Position numbers and translations under genes: made by a program
Shown here: positions 11,276-23,304 of the stretch, in pieces
How the letters are laid out: every line of letters begins with the position of its first letter
Position numbering within the stretch: position 1 is the stretch's first letter
Notes under the pieces: model-generated
What the model was told of the DNA's origin: nothing
The model's input: only the letters and a program-made list of their open reading frames with translations
Database searches by the model: none
DNA from: Lepus europaeus
Taxonomy: Eukaryota; Chordata; Mammalia; Lagomorpha; Leporidae
Direction: 5' to 3'
Length of the DNA stretch: 64,000 bases
NCBI RefSeq assembly: GCF_033115175.1
Contig: NC_084838.1
Span: 67,424,468 to 67,488,467 of the forward strand

Positions 11276-12546
11276 TGCCTTCCCATTGGAAGGGGGATAC
11301 AGACGTCTCTAAAACAGTTATCAGTCATTCCCACTTCCACATGTTTGTTTGAGTTGCTACATTTCTTTCCCTTTCATGCTCCAGCTAGAAAAATTATAGG
11401 TAGCTCATCATGTAGTTTTCCAGAATTGGAAAAGGCAATGTGCAATGCTTGTAACGCTCACAGTTTGGGTGATTTGCCTTCTATATAGTCCTGCAGCCAT
11501 GCATTATGAATGGTTCCCTTAAGTAAAAACTGTTGGAGAAATGAATCAGTAAGAGCTGGAAGCATGCTACCTCCATCCACACACAGCTGTTTTCCTGGCT
11601 GTATTCAATTCTTACTCCCTGGCCACTTCATTCAACCAATCATTTTCTGGAGAGAATAGCACGGTAGTTGGTATTTAATAAGACACACAATTCTCTCCCA
11701 GAAACAAATAGATCTGAGTGAGTTGGATTTTTACTTCACTGTAGTTGTTTATTCCAATCTAGGAGTTATATGATAACTGTGCTGCCAAAAATTTAGCACA
11801 GTAAAAATCTAGAGCCGCTGATTGTTATTGTTTTACAATATATCTTTTAAAGTCTGTTTCCTACTTCCTAGAATGAACATCAGGAAAAGTGGACTGGGAT
11901 CAGAAAGAGTGGAAAGGAGGCTACCATTTCAGTACCTATTGGTGACAAGAAATCTGCTAAATAACTTACACATTATTTCTTTCACTTACAGAGAGAAAGC
12001 TTGTCAAATAAATATCATTACCATTTTTCCCCATGTTGTGCTGACAAAGCAGAGAATTTAACTTGTCCAAAATAAAACAACTGGTCAAAAAGAGATCTGG
12101 AATTTGAAATCATGTCTATCTTCCTCTGAAACCCACTCTCTGGGTGAAACTCAAGTTTATTAAGCTTTTTCTGGTTAGAAAACTCAGTTCAAGTTTTGGT
12201 CAAGGAGCAACTGGAAATACGGTTGAGTGGTATTTCTAAAACATCTGAGTTGCAGCTGTGAGACATCCACTCCTCTTGAATGAAAAATGAATCAGGTAGA
12301 TTTTAATATGAAAACCAATTTGAAAGGAATATGACATCTTTTGCTCATATTTATTCAGGACTTCCTTTCCTTTTGGTTTTTTGAAAAGTGCTGATTTGGC
12401 AGAGAGCAGTAGATACCAGATGACTGACCCAGGAAGAAGAAAGCCACAGACGGGGAAAACTAGCATGGAGGAACAGGGGCAGTAGGTTGGTACACACTGT
12501 CCAGACTGCAGACAAGTTCCACAACCTATTAAGAAAAACTCTGCCC
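11276..12546. other. Unique sequence with a possible MIR scrap
   Basis: The interval contains no clear gene. Around 12020-12140 the order 'attaccatttttccccatgt', 'cagagaatttaacttgtcca', 'gagatctggaatttgaaatc' resembles a worn MIR in plus orientation. The rest shows no recognised repeat. The open frame at 12236-12466 (minus) has no recognised similarity. Confidence 0.4.
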
Positions 12547-13215
12547 TGGGCCAGGCACTTGGCCTAGTGGTTAATATAGCAGCTGGTTAAGATGCTGGCA
12601 TTCCACATTGGAGTACCTGGGTTTGATACCTGGCTCCGGCTCCTGAATCCAACTTTCTGTTGATGGAGACCCTAGAAGGCAGCAGGTGAAGATTCAAGCA
12701 ACTGGATTTAGTTCCTGGCTCCTGGCTTTAGCCCCTAGTCCAGCATTGCTGTACGTATAGGGGATTGAACCAGAGGATGAGAGTTCACACTCTTTTTTTT
12801 TTTCTTTTTTCTTTTCTTTTTTTTTTTTTTGACAGGCAGAGTGGACAGTGAGAGAGAGAGACAGAGAGAAAGGTCTTCCTTTTTGCCGTTGGTTCACCCT
12901 CCAATGGCCGCCGCGGCTGGCGTGCTGCAGCTGGAGCACTGCACTGATCCGAAGCCAGGAGCCAGGTACTTTCTCCTGGACTCCCATGCGAGTGCAGGGC
13001 CCAAGCACTTGGGCCATCCTCCACTGCACTCCCTGGCCACAGCAGAGAGCTGGCCTGGAAGAGGGGCAACCGGGACAGGATCGGTGCCCTGACTGGGACT
13101 AGAACCCGGTGTGCCGGCGCTGCAAGGCGGAGGATTAGCCTATTGAGCCGCAGCGCCGGCAGAGAGTTCACACTCTCTACCTCTCAAATGTTGAGAACGA
13201 TAAATAAAAACAGTA
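12547..13215 (+). mobile_element. Older C SINE copy, interrupted by a younger one
   Basis: Its head, 'gggccaggcacttggcctag', continues through 'tggttaagatgctggcattc' to 12793. It resumes at 13177 with 'tctacctctcaaatgttgag' and the tail 'aacgataaataaaaa'. The inner insertion (12794-13161) lies between two copies of gagagttcacactct. This subfamily has the 'ggttaagatgctgg' head rather than the young 'ggctaatcctccgcc' head. Confidence 0.85.
12794..13161 (-). mobile_element. Young C SINE, full length, inserted in an older C SINE
   Basis: The T-rich tail complement is at 12794-12829, then 'gacaggcagagtggacagtg', and the head complement 'gccgcagcgccggc' is at 13147-13160. The 15-bp direct repeat gagagttcacactct at 12779-12793 and 13162-13176 is a perfect target-site duplication. 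CpGs are well kept. Open frames of up to 128 codons come only from this element. Confidence 0.96.
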
Positions 13216-13232
13216 AATCACGAAGCTATCCT

Positions 13233-13588
13233 ATGTGGGCTGATACTGTGGCACAGTGGGTTAAACTGTAGTTTGCAAGGCTGGCAATCCATATGGGCAC
13301 AGATTGGAGTCCTAATTCCTCACTTTTGATCCAGCCCCTTGCTAGTGTGTCTGGGAAAGCAGTGGAAGATGGCTGAAGTGCTTGGGCCCCTACCACCTAC
13401 ATGGGAGACCCAGATGGAGTTCCAGACTCCTTGTATCTGGCTGGCCCAGTCCCAGGTGTTATGGTCATTTAGAGGAGTGAACTAGTGGATGGAAGGTCTC
13501 TCTCTCTCTCTCCCTCTCTCTCTCCCTCTCCCTCTCCCTCTCCCTCTCTGTAACTCTGCTTTTCAAATAAATAAATCTTTTTTAAAAA
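13233..13588 (+). mobile_element. C SINE copy with an expanded CT tract
   Basis: The head is 'gtgggctgatactgtggcac', with body 'gtgcttgggcccctaccacc'. A long (CT/CCCTCT)n pyrimidine tract follows at about 13498-13548, then the tail 'caaataaataaatctttttt'. It is moderately diverged; no clean target duplication was found. Confidence 0.9.
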
Positions 13589-13839
13589 GCAATAAAAAGG
13601 TATTTTACGGATTCACTGTTTTTTCCAAATATTTCTCAACTCCAGAGATATACAAACAGCCACCTAGTAGGACAACCCTTTAAACATTTGCATACACCAC
13701 ATGTAAGCAGCCACTGGGCACCTGACAGCATGGAATAGAGGTGAAAGAGCTCTTTCCCTAAGAGACAACGTGAGGTACCAATTCCTATAGACAACTGGTA
13801 TTTGAAACAGGATGGATAGTCAAGTCAGACATCCTTGGG

Positions 13840-14251
13840 TCCCATTACCCGTTCATGTGCTGCTATGTTTTTTTTTTTTTTAATATGGTTTGTCTCCTCT
13901 AAAACTACATTGCATTAATTCTTATTATTAGATATTAAGAGATGGTATCAGTTGAGTTCTTTAAAAATAAGGCTCTGCCCTCATAAATGGATTAATCTAT
14001 TCATGGGATTAATGGATTGATAGGTTAATGGGTTATCTGCAGATGAGTCTGTTATGAAAGTCAGTTTGGCTAGGTCTCTCACAGTCTTTTCATGTGTAAT
14101 GCTCTGTGCTACCTTGGAGCTCTGCCAGTAACAAGGTCATTGCCAGATGAGGTCCCACAACCTCAACACAGGACTGTGAGTCAAAATAAACCAATTTTCT
14201 TTATAACATCCCCAGCCTGTGGGATTGTGTTCTTAGCAACAAAAAACAGAT
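13840..14251 (+). repeat. MaLR LTR (MLT1/MST-like)
   Basis: After a T-run at 13869-13880 come 'aatatggtttgtctcctcta', 'ctcatgggattaatgg'-type spacing and 'gactgtgagtcaaaataaac'. The 3' end is 'ttttctttataacatcccca', with AATAAA inside it, as in MaLR LTRs. There is no internal viral gene. Confidence 0.65.
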
Positions 14252-15152
14252 CAAGCATGCTCTGTGTGGGATCCTGCTCTGATTTCTTAATTTTTCAAAA
14301 CTCAGATTTCTTCTAGAAAGTGGTAGTGATGGGTATGTCTTAACATCGTGAAGATCAAACAGGATAGTGAAGTAGAATGTGGCCCAGAGAAGGCAGCATA
14401 TCTATGCCCTCTCTCCCTCTTACCTGGGTAAAACTCAGCCACTTGCACCTCTTGCACTTGCTGTTTGGTTTCCATTTTGTGCTTCATCTCCACCATTTCT
14501 AACATCCTGTCCCCTGGGATTGCAAGAGATTTCAAAGATATTTTTTATGGAGCACTATGCCCAGACTCCAGTTAATGATAGAAGCAGAGGGTGTGGGTGG
14601 TGAATCTTGGCAGCTCTCCACCTGCCTCATTCTTCATGCTTCTCTATATACTAAGCAGGTATTCCAGACTGAAGATCTAGACTCCCAACAGACCTCTAGT
14701 TCTCAGAGTTCTCATAGCAGTTTGGGTCCTATCTCATGCAAACCTGGAGTTCTTACTTCCCTGCTGCCCTTCCTGGTACATACCTTGTTGAAACCATGTT
14801 GTGTGAAATGGGAGATCTTTCCAGTCAAGGAGAGAAGGGAGCCTTCCCAGGTAGAATCAGGGTCACTAGACTTCAACCACTGTCCTGTAATGTGCTCCCT
14901 GGGCCAGAAATGAGATTGAACTTTCCTCAGTTATTCCTGTGCACCATTCCACTCTACCTGGGACAACGTAGGCCCTAGGGATGCAGCAGTGAACCAGGCA
15001 GGACCCTTACAGAGAGGAACAATCCACTCCCTTTCCACCCTGGCCTACCATTCAGGACCCTGCACTGCAGCATTTGCTTTAGGCCTACCAGCTCCACTTT
15101 TCCCAACCATTGCTTTCTTTCTTGTCAGTTACTTGTCTCTATTGATTTTTTT
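14252..15152. other. Unique, GC-richer sequence around a candidate exon
   Basis: This 0.9-kb stretch holds no repeat I recognise and is less AT-rich than its surroundings. A 118-codon plus-strand open frame (14557-14913) has no recognised domain. The candidate exon at 14424-14513 (minus) lies here. Conservation data would decide whether the interval is genic. Confidence 0.4.
14424..14513 (-). other. Candidate 90-nt internal exon, gene unknown
   Basis: On the minus strand a pyrimidine-containing acceptor (tctcttgcaatcccag) precedes GGGACAGG. The segment ends in tacccag directly followed by gtaagag, a near-ideal donor. The 90 nt are a multiple of three, and one frame is open throughout (intron phase 1 on both sides). 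It would encode a charged, Met/Glu/Lys/Gln-rich peptide containing the stretch EMVEMKHKMETKQQVQEVQV, which could be helical. I cannot match it to a known protein. One consensus donor is not rare by chance, so a chance match or a lncRNA exon remains possible. Confidence 0.3.
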
Positions 15153-15482
15153 CTTAAATATTTTATTTCTTTATTTGAGAGGTAGAGTTATAGACAGTGA
15201 GAGGGAGAGACAGAGAGAAAGGTCTTCCATCCTCTAGTTCACTCCCCAAATGGCCACAACGGCCGGAGCTGCGCCGATTCAAAGCCAAGAGCCAGGTGCT
15301 CCTTCTGGGTCTCCCACGTGGGTGCAGGGGTCCAAAGACTTGGGCCACCTTCTACTGCTTTCCCAGGCCACAGCAGAGAGCTGGATTGGAAGAGGAACAG
15401 CTGGAACTAGAACCAGCACCCATATGGGATGCAGGCAATGCAGGTGGAGGATTAACCCACTGTGCCAAGGCGCCAGCCCCCC
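15153..15482 (-). mobile_element. C SINE, reverse orientation
   Basis: The tail complement 'ttcttaaatattttatttct' is followed by 'gaggtagagttatagacagt', 'cttccatcctctagttcact' and 'ccacaacggccggagctgcg'. It closes with the head complement 'ccactgtgccaaggcgccag'. It is near full length. Confidence 0.93.
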
Positions 15483-15726
15483 CATTTTATTAATTCTTAT
15501 TTTCTCAGTGGTGGCTATTCATGGATTTCTGGAATGTTTTTCAAGCCAGTTGTCTAACATTAGCTTATTCAAATAAATAAAACTTAAATATACAGTGACT
15601 TAGACAGAGCTAAACATATTTCTGAAGGACTGTCTAGTACCTATGAGGGTGACATATATTTTGAATCTCTACTGTTGTCATGTTTCTCAAACTTATTTGA
15701 TTAAGTCATTCTTCTGTTATAATTGG

Positions 15727-16080
15727 TGCCATGGTTTGGTTATATGGCTCCCAGAATTCCTGTGTTGGAAACCTAATCTTCAAGTTCATATGCTAATGGT
15801 GTTTGGAGGTGGGGTTTTAGGGAGGTAGTCAGGATCAGATGCAATCTCAGGATAAGACCTCCATGATGACATAAGAAGAGGAAGAGGGATCCTTCTGGTT
15901 AAGTGATACCTGCACTGCCTCAGGGCTCTGTAGAGTCCTCAACAGCAAGAAAGACTTTTACAGGTACAGCTCCTCAAGCTTGAACTTCTGGAACTCTGAG
16001 CTGAGTAAGTCTCTATTTTTTAAAATAGCAATACCATGTCTGTGGTATTCAGTTATAGTAACAAAACACAAAACAACACA
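15727..16080 (+). repeat. MLT1-type MaLR LTR
   Basis: The start 'tgccatggtttggttatatg' matches the MaLR LTR 5' end. 'ggtgtttggaggtggggttt', 'ccctcatgaa'-like middle motifs and 'cttctggaactctgagctga' follow, and the terminal 'gtggtattcagttatagtaa' matches the LTR 3' end. It looks like a near complete solo LTR. Confidence 0.7.
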
Positions 16081-16186
16081 TCTTGCCTACCAACATCTCC
16101 CAAATAAATCTTTTGTTTGAAAACCCATTTTGAGAAATCATAGTAAGAGACACGTCAGTCTCCACAGTTCCAGGAGGTTTGATCTT

Positions 16187-16197
16187 TTTTTTTCTTT

Positions 16198-16228
<31 letters not shown>

Positions 16229-16533
16229 TTTGACAGATAGAGTTAGACAGTGAGAGGGAGAGAGAGACAGAGAAAGGTCTTCCTTCCATTGGTTCACCCC
16301 CCAAATAGCCACCACGGCCAGAGCTACACCAATCTGAAGCCAGGAGCCAGGTGCTTCCTCCTGGTCTCCCATGCGGGTGCAGGGCCCAAGCACCTGGGCC
16401 ATCTTCCACTGCCTTCCCGGGCCACAGCAGAGAGCTGGACTGGAAGAGGAGTAACCAGGACTAGAACCCAGTGCCCAAATGGGATGCCGGCACCACAGGT
16501 GGAGGATTAACCAATGAGCCACAGCGCCAGCCC
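16187..16533 (-). mobile_element. C SINE with long (ATTT)n tail, reverse orientation
   Basis: The tail complement is an (ATTT)n run at about 16197-16231, followed by 'gacagatagagttagacagt'. The head complement 'gagccacagcgccagccc' ends near 16533. A perfect 17-bp target-site duplication, ccaggaggtttgatctt, lies at 16170-16186 and 16534-16550. Confidence 0.96.
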
Positions 16534-16804
16534 CCAGGAGGTTTGATCTTGAAACATTGAGGTAGAATATACGCCCCAGGAGTCCTCAATGGTCTTCTCC
16601 ATTGGGAACACACTCTTATTTTGGCTTTTTTCTCTATCTCTCCCTCATTTCTGCTCTTCTGATTTCTGGGATTACTTGGCTAAATCCTTGTCTTTGACTC
16701 TGACTCTGGACAAACCTTCATTGTTACACAGTACAACCCCAAACTGCCATTGCTAAACACCCTCTGGTGATTAAACATAGTTATTGTAAATGTTATAGTA
16801 ATAA

Positions 16805-16960
16805 CATTTTAATCTTCAATTTTCTCATCTACAAGTTGAAAGTAATAATAATTTCTGCTTCACACAGGGTTTTCTGAGAACTTAAGGGGCAATTTCATGT
16901 TAATACACTTAGTGTAACATTTGCCTAATAAATAGCAATTTAAAATGTTACCTGTTACTG
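16805..16960 (+). repeat. MIR remnant
   Basis: 'ttcaattttctcatctacaa', 'agtaataataatttctgctt' and 'gttttctgagaacttaaggg' follow the MIR core order. The end 'gcctaataaatagcaattta' resembles its tail. Confidence 0.6.
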
Positions 16961-17614
16961 ATTGCTATCATTATTTTTATTGTGAGATTAAGAGTAGTGT
17001 GACATAAGGGCCTCTATTAACCTTGTTGACTGGCTGAAATATCCTTTGATCTTTCACACAATCTTCAGAATATACCTTGCCCCACCCTACCTCCAATTCC
17101 AAAACTATATACAGTGGTGTCTGTTACGGATAAACTATATCCAAACATCAGAGCAGATGTGTACTATATCATGTTACTTGGTTTAATTTTGCTTTCTTTC
17201 ATTCTGTTATAAAACTTTTTATTTGATTTTTTTTTTTTTTTTTGGCAGCAAAAGGGAAAGTAGAGGGCTGAGCAATCATTGGGAGTACTAAACATCAAAA
17301 GGTTTTGCAGAGAAAAAATTAAGCATTGAAAAAGGATTTAAAGGAGAATCAGGCACTGAGTGGGTAAAAGATCAAGAAGAGAGAGTTCATCCCAGCTTAA
17401 GGATAGCAGTGAAAGAGGGAACAAAAGTAAGGCCTAGATAAGAAGATTAAGCAATAGCCAAAATTGGATAAAGGGAAGGAAATTAAATCAGAAATACAGG
17501 AAATCAGAAGATTTGTAGGTAACTCTGAATGTCAAAGAGGCCTACATTTGAGCCCTGAAGCTGCTTCTGGGAACAAAGAAAGCAGCAGTCATTATAACAC
17601 AAGATAATAGAACT

Positions 17615-17770
17615 GAACGGGGTTTTAAAGATTATCTAGCAAACCACTCCATTTTACAAGCAAACAAACTGAGTCCCAGGACAGCAATGCATATTACTTT
17701 CCCAAGGACACACCACTCACCAGTTGCCAACCTGGGCAGAAACCCAGGAATTCTTACTTTTGGCTTAATG
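17615..17770 (+). repeat. MIR-related remnant
   Basis: 'ccattttacaagcaaacaaa', 'ctgagtcccaggacagcaat', 'cttcccaagg'-like and 'gggcagaaacccaggaattc' segments match the MIR 3' half ('cattttacagatgaggaaactgag' through 'gaacccagg'). Confidence 0.55.
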
Positions 17771-17899
17771 TTTTGTTCTACTCTATTATTTCTGATAAAA
17801 GACTTTAATGAGAGGGAGTGATTTGATCTAACTGACAAATGAGGCATATGATTAACAAATTAGATCATCTGAGCATTTAAAAGGATAATCACCAATAAA

Positions 17900-18200
17900 T
17901 CTTATTATAAAAAAGACTTATTTGAAATTGTTTATAATCACACAAAAATTAGAAACAATCTAATTAGCCAATCATGGAAGTAGTATTGTTAAGTAATAGT
18001 GTTGCAAATATGAACATAATCCTTTAAAATGATTCCTACAGGGTTTTGATTACTTCAAAATCTTTATATGAGATTAAGGAAAAGTAGATGCAAAAGTATA
18101 GTAATATTACAATCTCATTTATATAGAAAATGTGAATGGAGAAAAATTATGATGAAAACACCTGAATATGCTGATAGTGGTCATCATTCTATATGTTTTA
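17900..18200. repeat. Possible old interspersed repeat, family unsure
   Basis: The run 'ttagaaacaatctaattagc' ... 'agatgcaaaagtatagtaat' resembles a widespread mammalian repeat with 'ggaaacaacctaaatgtcca' and 'gtatgctaccatttgtgt' segments. Divergence is too high to name it. The C SINE at 18217 interrupts its right side. Confidence 0.3.
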
Positions 18201-18216
18201 ATAATGGATGGATTTT

Positions 18217-18544
18217 TTTAAAAAAAGATTTATTTATTTATTCGAAAGTCAGAGTTACACAGAGAGAGGAGAGGCAGAGAAAGTCTTCCATCTGATGGTT
18301 CACTCCCCAATTGGCCGCAATGGCCAGAGCTGCGCCAATCCAAAGCCAGGAGCCAGGAGCTTCTTCCAAGTCTCCTACATGGGTGCAGGGGCCCAAGGAC
18401 TTGGGCCATCTTCTACTGCTTTCCCAGGCCATAACAGAGAGCTGGATTGGAAGTGGAGCAGCCAGGACTCCAACCAGCACCCACATGGGATGCCTGCGCC
18501 TCAGGCCAGGGTGTTAACCCACTGTGCCACAGCATCGGCCCCAG
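18217..18544 (-). mobile_element. C SINE, full length, reverse orientation
   Basis: The tail complement is 'ttttaaaaaaagatttattt' and the head complement 'ctgtgccacagcatcggccc'. A perfect 15-bp target-site duplication, taatggatggatttt, lies at 18202-18216 and 18545-18559. The 136-codon open frame at 18208-18618 is mostly this element. Confidence 0.96.
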
Positions 18545-18899
18545 TAATGGATGGATTTTATTTGCTTGTTTATTTTTTGGATTGCCCACATTTTCCACAA
18601 GAAGCATCCATAACTTGACTAATGAGAATAAAACATTTCATGTTTTTTTCTTTGGAATGCTTGTGGAAATTAGAACATGTCTGATACTAGAATTTGAGAT
18701 TGAGCAGTATTTTTTTTTAGATCATATTTGGCTTCTACTTTGTGAATGAGGTTGAGATTTTAGTGTTTCTTTATTCCTTCCACAAGGAACGAAGATTTAC
18801 CTCCTTTGTAAAATGCCTCCTCCCTCTGAAGGAAGCATTGGAAATCCTTGTGGCTACAGCAAGTGACATAGGGTTTATTTGATCGACCTGACTCATTCA

Positions 18900-19060
18900 T
18901 GTCTACATTTGTTTAGTAAGTACCAACCACTCATTGTTCAAAGACACACAATGTTTTTGCCCTCAAGAAGTACATTTACCTCTTGAGAAGAGAAGGAGGC
19001 TAGTGAACAAATTGACAAATTAACTATAAAAGGTTTAGTTTGAAAGAATGGAAGTAAAAC
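18900..19060 (-). repeat. L2 3'-end remnant, reverse orientation
   Basis: 'tagtaagtaccaaccactca' followed by 'tttttgccctcaagaagtac' corresponds to the reverse complement of the L2 end. Worn; boundaries approximate. Confidence 0.4.
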
Positions 19061-20254
19061 AAACATGGAGGTGTGACGAATGCAGCATACCAGGTGGTGA
19101 GCTGCCTGATCCAGCGTGGTCAGGTGAGGCTTCCGAACTGGATGCTCTAGTGCACTGCCCTGATCTCCATGTGGGACCTGAAGCTTGTATTTCCCCAGCT
19201 TCCACGGACTCATAGTTAGGTTAGGTCATTCCAGGAACGATCCCCAGCTGAAATGGCTGCTTCTCCCACAGTGCTCCTTTTCCTAGGGGCAGCTAGCATC
19301 TAATGGCTGACAGTGCATTGGATGCAACTACCCTTGCCTAAATACAGGAAAGTTCTAAAGAGCCATCCCATGCCAGAGCTTCCCAGAAGCATGGCAGAGG
19401 CCTCCACAGGGAGTGCATCCTAGCTCGACTTTGCTTCTGTTCCCTCATTCCCATGGGCAGTCTGCCACAGGCACTCACAAATCGACCTCCTGCATGTCAG
19501 AATCTTCTACCCAAAGAACGTGACTGAAAACAGCCTTTCCTCCAAGAGCGGATACTGCAATCTGAAGGATGAGAAGAAACCAGCCAAAGGCACACTCCAT
19601 GAAGTAGGAGGAGTTTGGGAATGTTAAGGAAAAAGAGGAATTCTATTCATACTGCCCAAGAGCAGTGGAATCAGGAATCAAACCTACATTTGTCTGGCAC
19701 TGATAAGTCCATGTTCTTTCTGACAAATTATGAACATCCCAAAGATAATATGGGCCTTTGTTATGTGAAATCCAAGTGTTCTATTTTAATCAAGTAGCAT
19801 TAGCTTTGCCAACATAATAGCTGAGTTCTTTAAATCTGTTCCTCAGATACCTTTGTGACTTTGTTCTTGAAGTATCATTTTTAAGTATCTTAGAAGTTTA
19901 AGAATATTTAATTAAATGTTCTTTCATATCTGCATGTACCAGTAGGAAGCATTTGAAAATCATAAGCACACCACTAATTCTACCTGCGTATCGTTTGAAT
20001 ACATTTATATAGATAATAGCTATATTAGGTCCTTGCTTCAGTCATGTTATTAACTTAAAAATTTATCTTCCATTTTATTGTCCTGGAAAATACATCTTAT
20101 AAATGTTTTCATGGTTTACCTGAAATAATTATGCAAATGTGCTATTAGTTCTCATTAAAAGGCCACTTATCTGAATTAAACAAAATAATACAACAAAGGC
20201 TGATGTATTTTTGAGCTCTAAAAGCCTGTCTTCAATGCCTGGCATATTTCATCT
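19061..20254. other. Unique sequence, nothing recognised
   Basis: The 19060-19600 part is GC-richer and holds scattered CpGs, but I see no exon with both splice signals and no repeat family. The rest is AT-rich. Confidence 0.4.
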
Positions 20255-20620
20255 GAACTTACTAATTCATTCATTCATACATCCATTCATCAAGCATTCC
20301 ATTGATTCCATAATATTAATTCGGCATGATCTAAAAGCTAATTACTTGGAATATACAGTGCTGCGAAATTCCCTTTTCCTGGGGGAATTAAAATGTAGTG
20401 GGTTGGGGAGTAGAAAAATTCTTCACATAAACACATCAGTGAATGCACTTATGTAGTGCTAAGAAGGACAGAACACTCTTCTGTGAGCCCTCATAACAAA
20501 GTCATGGATTCTGGATCAGGCCTGGAGGGAGGCGAGAGGTAAATGAGGTCGTATATTCTGCAGGGTCAGAGAAGGCTTTTCTACAATGTGAAATATGTTC
20601 TGAGATCTTAGATGGTGGGG
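20255..20620 (-). repeat. L2 3'-end remnant, reverse orientation
   Basis: It opens with the 'attcattcattcatacatcc' run, the complement of the L2 'gaatgaatga' terminus. 'aaggacagaacactcttctg' and 'gtcagagaaggcttttctac' follow, fitting the upstream part of L2 3' UTR copies. Confidence 0.5.
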
Positions 20621-22114
20621 GTCCATACAGGACAATTTCCTTTGGCAGGAGGGATCATGGCATAGTTAAGGATCTGAAAGAAGGTGATACACTCGAGCTT
20701 TGAAAAATGTGCAAAGATGAAGATGAGACTGAAGACGCAGGCATGGGTAGGAGGAAGAGGATTTGTGATTCATGTTGAAGGCTCTGTTTTTGGGTTTAAT
20801 TTTTACAGCAAGGAAAGCCAGCAAACTCTTCAAGTGCCAGGTCTCGTAACAGCTTTTGGGTCTACAAAGGCAAATAGATACTTTCCCTGCCCATGGTGGC
20901 TCACGGTTCAGTGCAGGATTTTTTATATTAAACAGTAATCATAGGATGGAATTATAAGTACGGTGATGGAGACAAATGAAGGATACAAGAATGCTGTGGA
21001 GGGTATCTCATTTGTACTGGGGGTCAGGGCAGGGATCCTGGACGAAGAAGTGTCCAAAGTGAGACTCAGGGATATGCACATTACATACATGGTGGCCTGC
21101 CCCATGAACAAAATGTGGCTCTGACCTCAGTTTCAAGCTGTTGGTGTCATCTACATAACTGGTGTCTGTGGATTAAAAATATTAAAGATAATAGTATTTC
21201 TTTGCAATGCCTGATAGTACATTGTTTTAAAAGTGTCTTTTTATGTATGTCTTTCCCTTGGGGTAGAGATCAACTAGTTATTGTCCAAGCAGATTTTTCA
21301 CTTCTCCTCCTGGGCAAACAGGGAGAGTATACTCTCCAGTTTCTCTTACAGACAGATTTGATCATATAGTGATATGGCTCACAGAAGAGGTGAGGCCACG
21401 CACCCCTTTCCACTCTGCTAGCCAGATGCCAAATTTCTAGGTATAGTGAGTACATTCAACATGAGAAGCCTGTATTGTGAAAAGCCTGCTTGAAAGGGTA
21501 CCTCTCACTGCTGACCCATATTTTACTGGGACTTGAGCAGGGAGGGTTTACTGTAGCTCGTCTTCACTGAGCTATTTGCCGTTGCTATAGGCTTCTGGAG
21601 GGACCATAACATCTTAACATGTTTTCTGCCTAGCAGAATCTAATAAATAATGTAGATTCAATAAGTGAGAAATGAGAGCATCTTGCCTTCAGTTTGTGGA
21701 TCAAGTTTCTCTTAAGAAAGGCTGTCAAACATAATCTTCCTATTTGTAATTGCACTGATGGTGTTTTGATCACCATCAAAATAAACCAAAGCTTTGTTTT
21801 TGCATCAAAGTCTCTTACTAGCACTCTATACATTTTGGTTTTAAATAGTGACTTGAACTGGAACAAATAGGTCCCTAAAATGTGATCATTAAAGGTCTCC
21901 CTTCCATATTGTTGCCATCCATTAATCAATACTCATTGAATATTCATCAAGCAGTTAAAACAACTATTATTAAACCAGCAATAAAACTCGTTAGCCCTAT
22001 CATTACTCAAGTTTTATTTTGTTAGCAAGAAGAGTATTTGCTTGATATCTCATAAATTTAACTTATTTCATGTTTATGTGATATTTCACATTACAGGAAC
22101 CATACAATATGTGA
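20621..22114. other. Unique sequence, nothing recognised
   Basis: No clear repeat, exon or RNA gene. The short open frames at 20684-20938, 21115-21369 and 21630-21929 show no family signature. Confidence 0.4.
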
Positions 22115-23304
22115 TAGTTTATGTCTATCCTTTTTTATTTAGCACAATGTCTTCAAATTCCACTCAACTTATGACATATATAAGTACTTCACATCTTTTC
22201 TTACATTATTTTTAAATTGAAAAATAATAAATTACATATATTCATGGCATATAATGTGATGTTTTGATATTTCATTCCTCTTTATGGTTGAAGAATATTT
22301 CATTGTATGTTTATGCCACAATCTGTTTATATATTAATCTTTTGATGGACATGGACTATCTCCATGTTATCACTATTATGAATAATGCTGCTAGAAACAT
22401 TCATGTGCAAGCTTCTGTGTGGGCATGTTTTCATCTCTCTTGAGTACATGCAGATACTAGGGAGTGAAACTACTGGTTCATGTGGAGATTCTATGTTTAA
22501 CTTTTTGAGGAACTTCCAGACTGTTTTCCATATTGGCTATCCCATTTTACATTCCCACTAGTAATGTACAAAGGCTCTTATTTCTCCACATTCTCACCAA
22601 TTGTTATTTTCCATTTGAAATTTTAAAAATATACAAATAAATATGCATGTAAGCTTCACAAAGTTCATGGAAAATATAATTAAGAGCTAATATGACTTTT
22701 GAGAACTTTTGAAAGTCTTGTGTTTTAATATTAATACCATTTTAATTTTTTATTCTTTCATCTTAAATTTATTTATATTATTTATAATATGGCTATTAGC
22801 TATCCTAGTATACATGCAAGGGTATCTCATTGTGGCTTTAATTTTATTTCTTCAACTATCAGTGATGTTAGTTTCTCATTTGCTTCTAGCCATTTGTATA
22901 TCTTTGGAGACATACGTATTCAAGTCATTTGCCGATTTTTTGACTCAGTTGATCATCTTTGTTGTTGAAAGTTGTAGTTCTTTCATATTTTGATATTAAA
23001 TGCTTATCTGATATGTTGTCTCCAAATATTTTCTCCCGTTCTGTAGGTTGTCTTTTCACATTTTTATAATGTCCTTTGATGCATAAATGTTTTAGTTTTA
23101 TCAAGCCCTATTTTTTTCTCTTGTTGCTTGTTTTTGTTGTCAAATATAAGAGTACATTGCCATTTCCAAGATCATGAAGGCTTATACATATGCTCTCTTT
23201 TAACAGTCTTATAGGTTTAGTTCTCATATGAGTTTTTAGGCCATTTGTCCATTTTGAGCTGGTTCTGGTTTTTGTAATGGAGTTAAGTGGATCTCAGATT
23301 CATT

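Noticed and set aside
14557..14913. 118-codon plus-strand open frame in unique DNA
   Set aside because: No domain, no codon pattern I can trust, and no splice pair; kept only as context for the candidate exon.
18208..18618. 136-codon plus-strand open frame
   Set aside because: Mostly the reverse C SINE at 18217-18544; no protein family.
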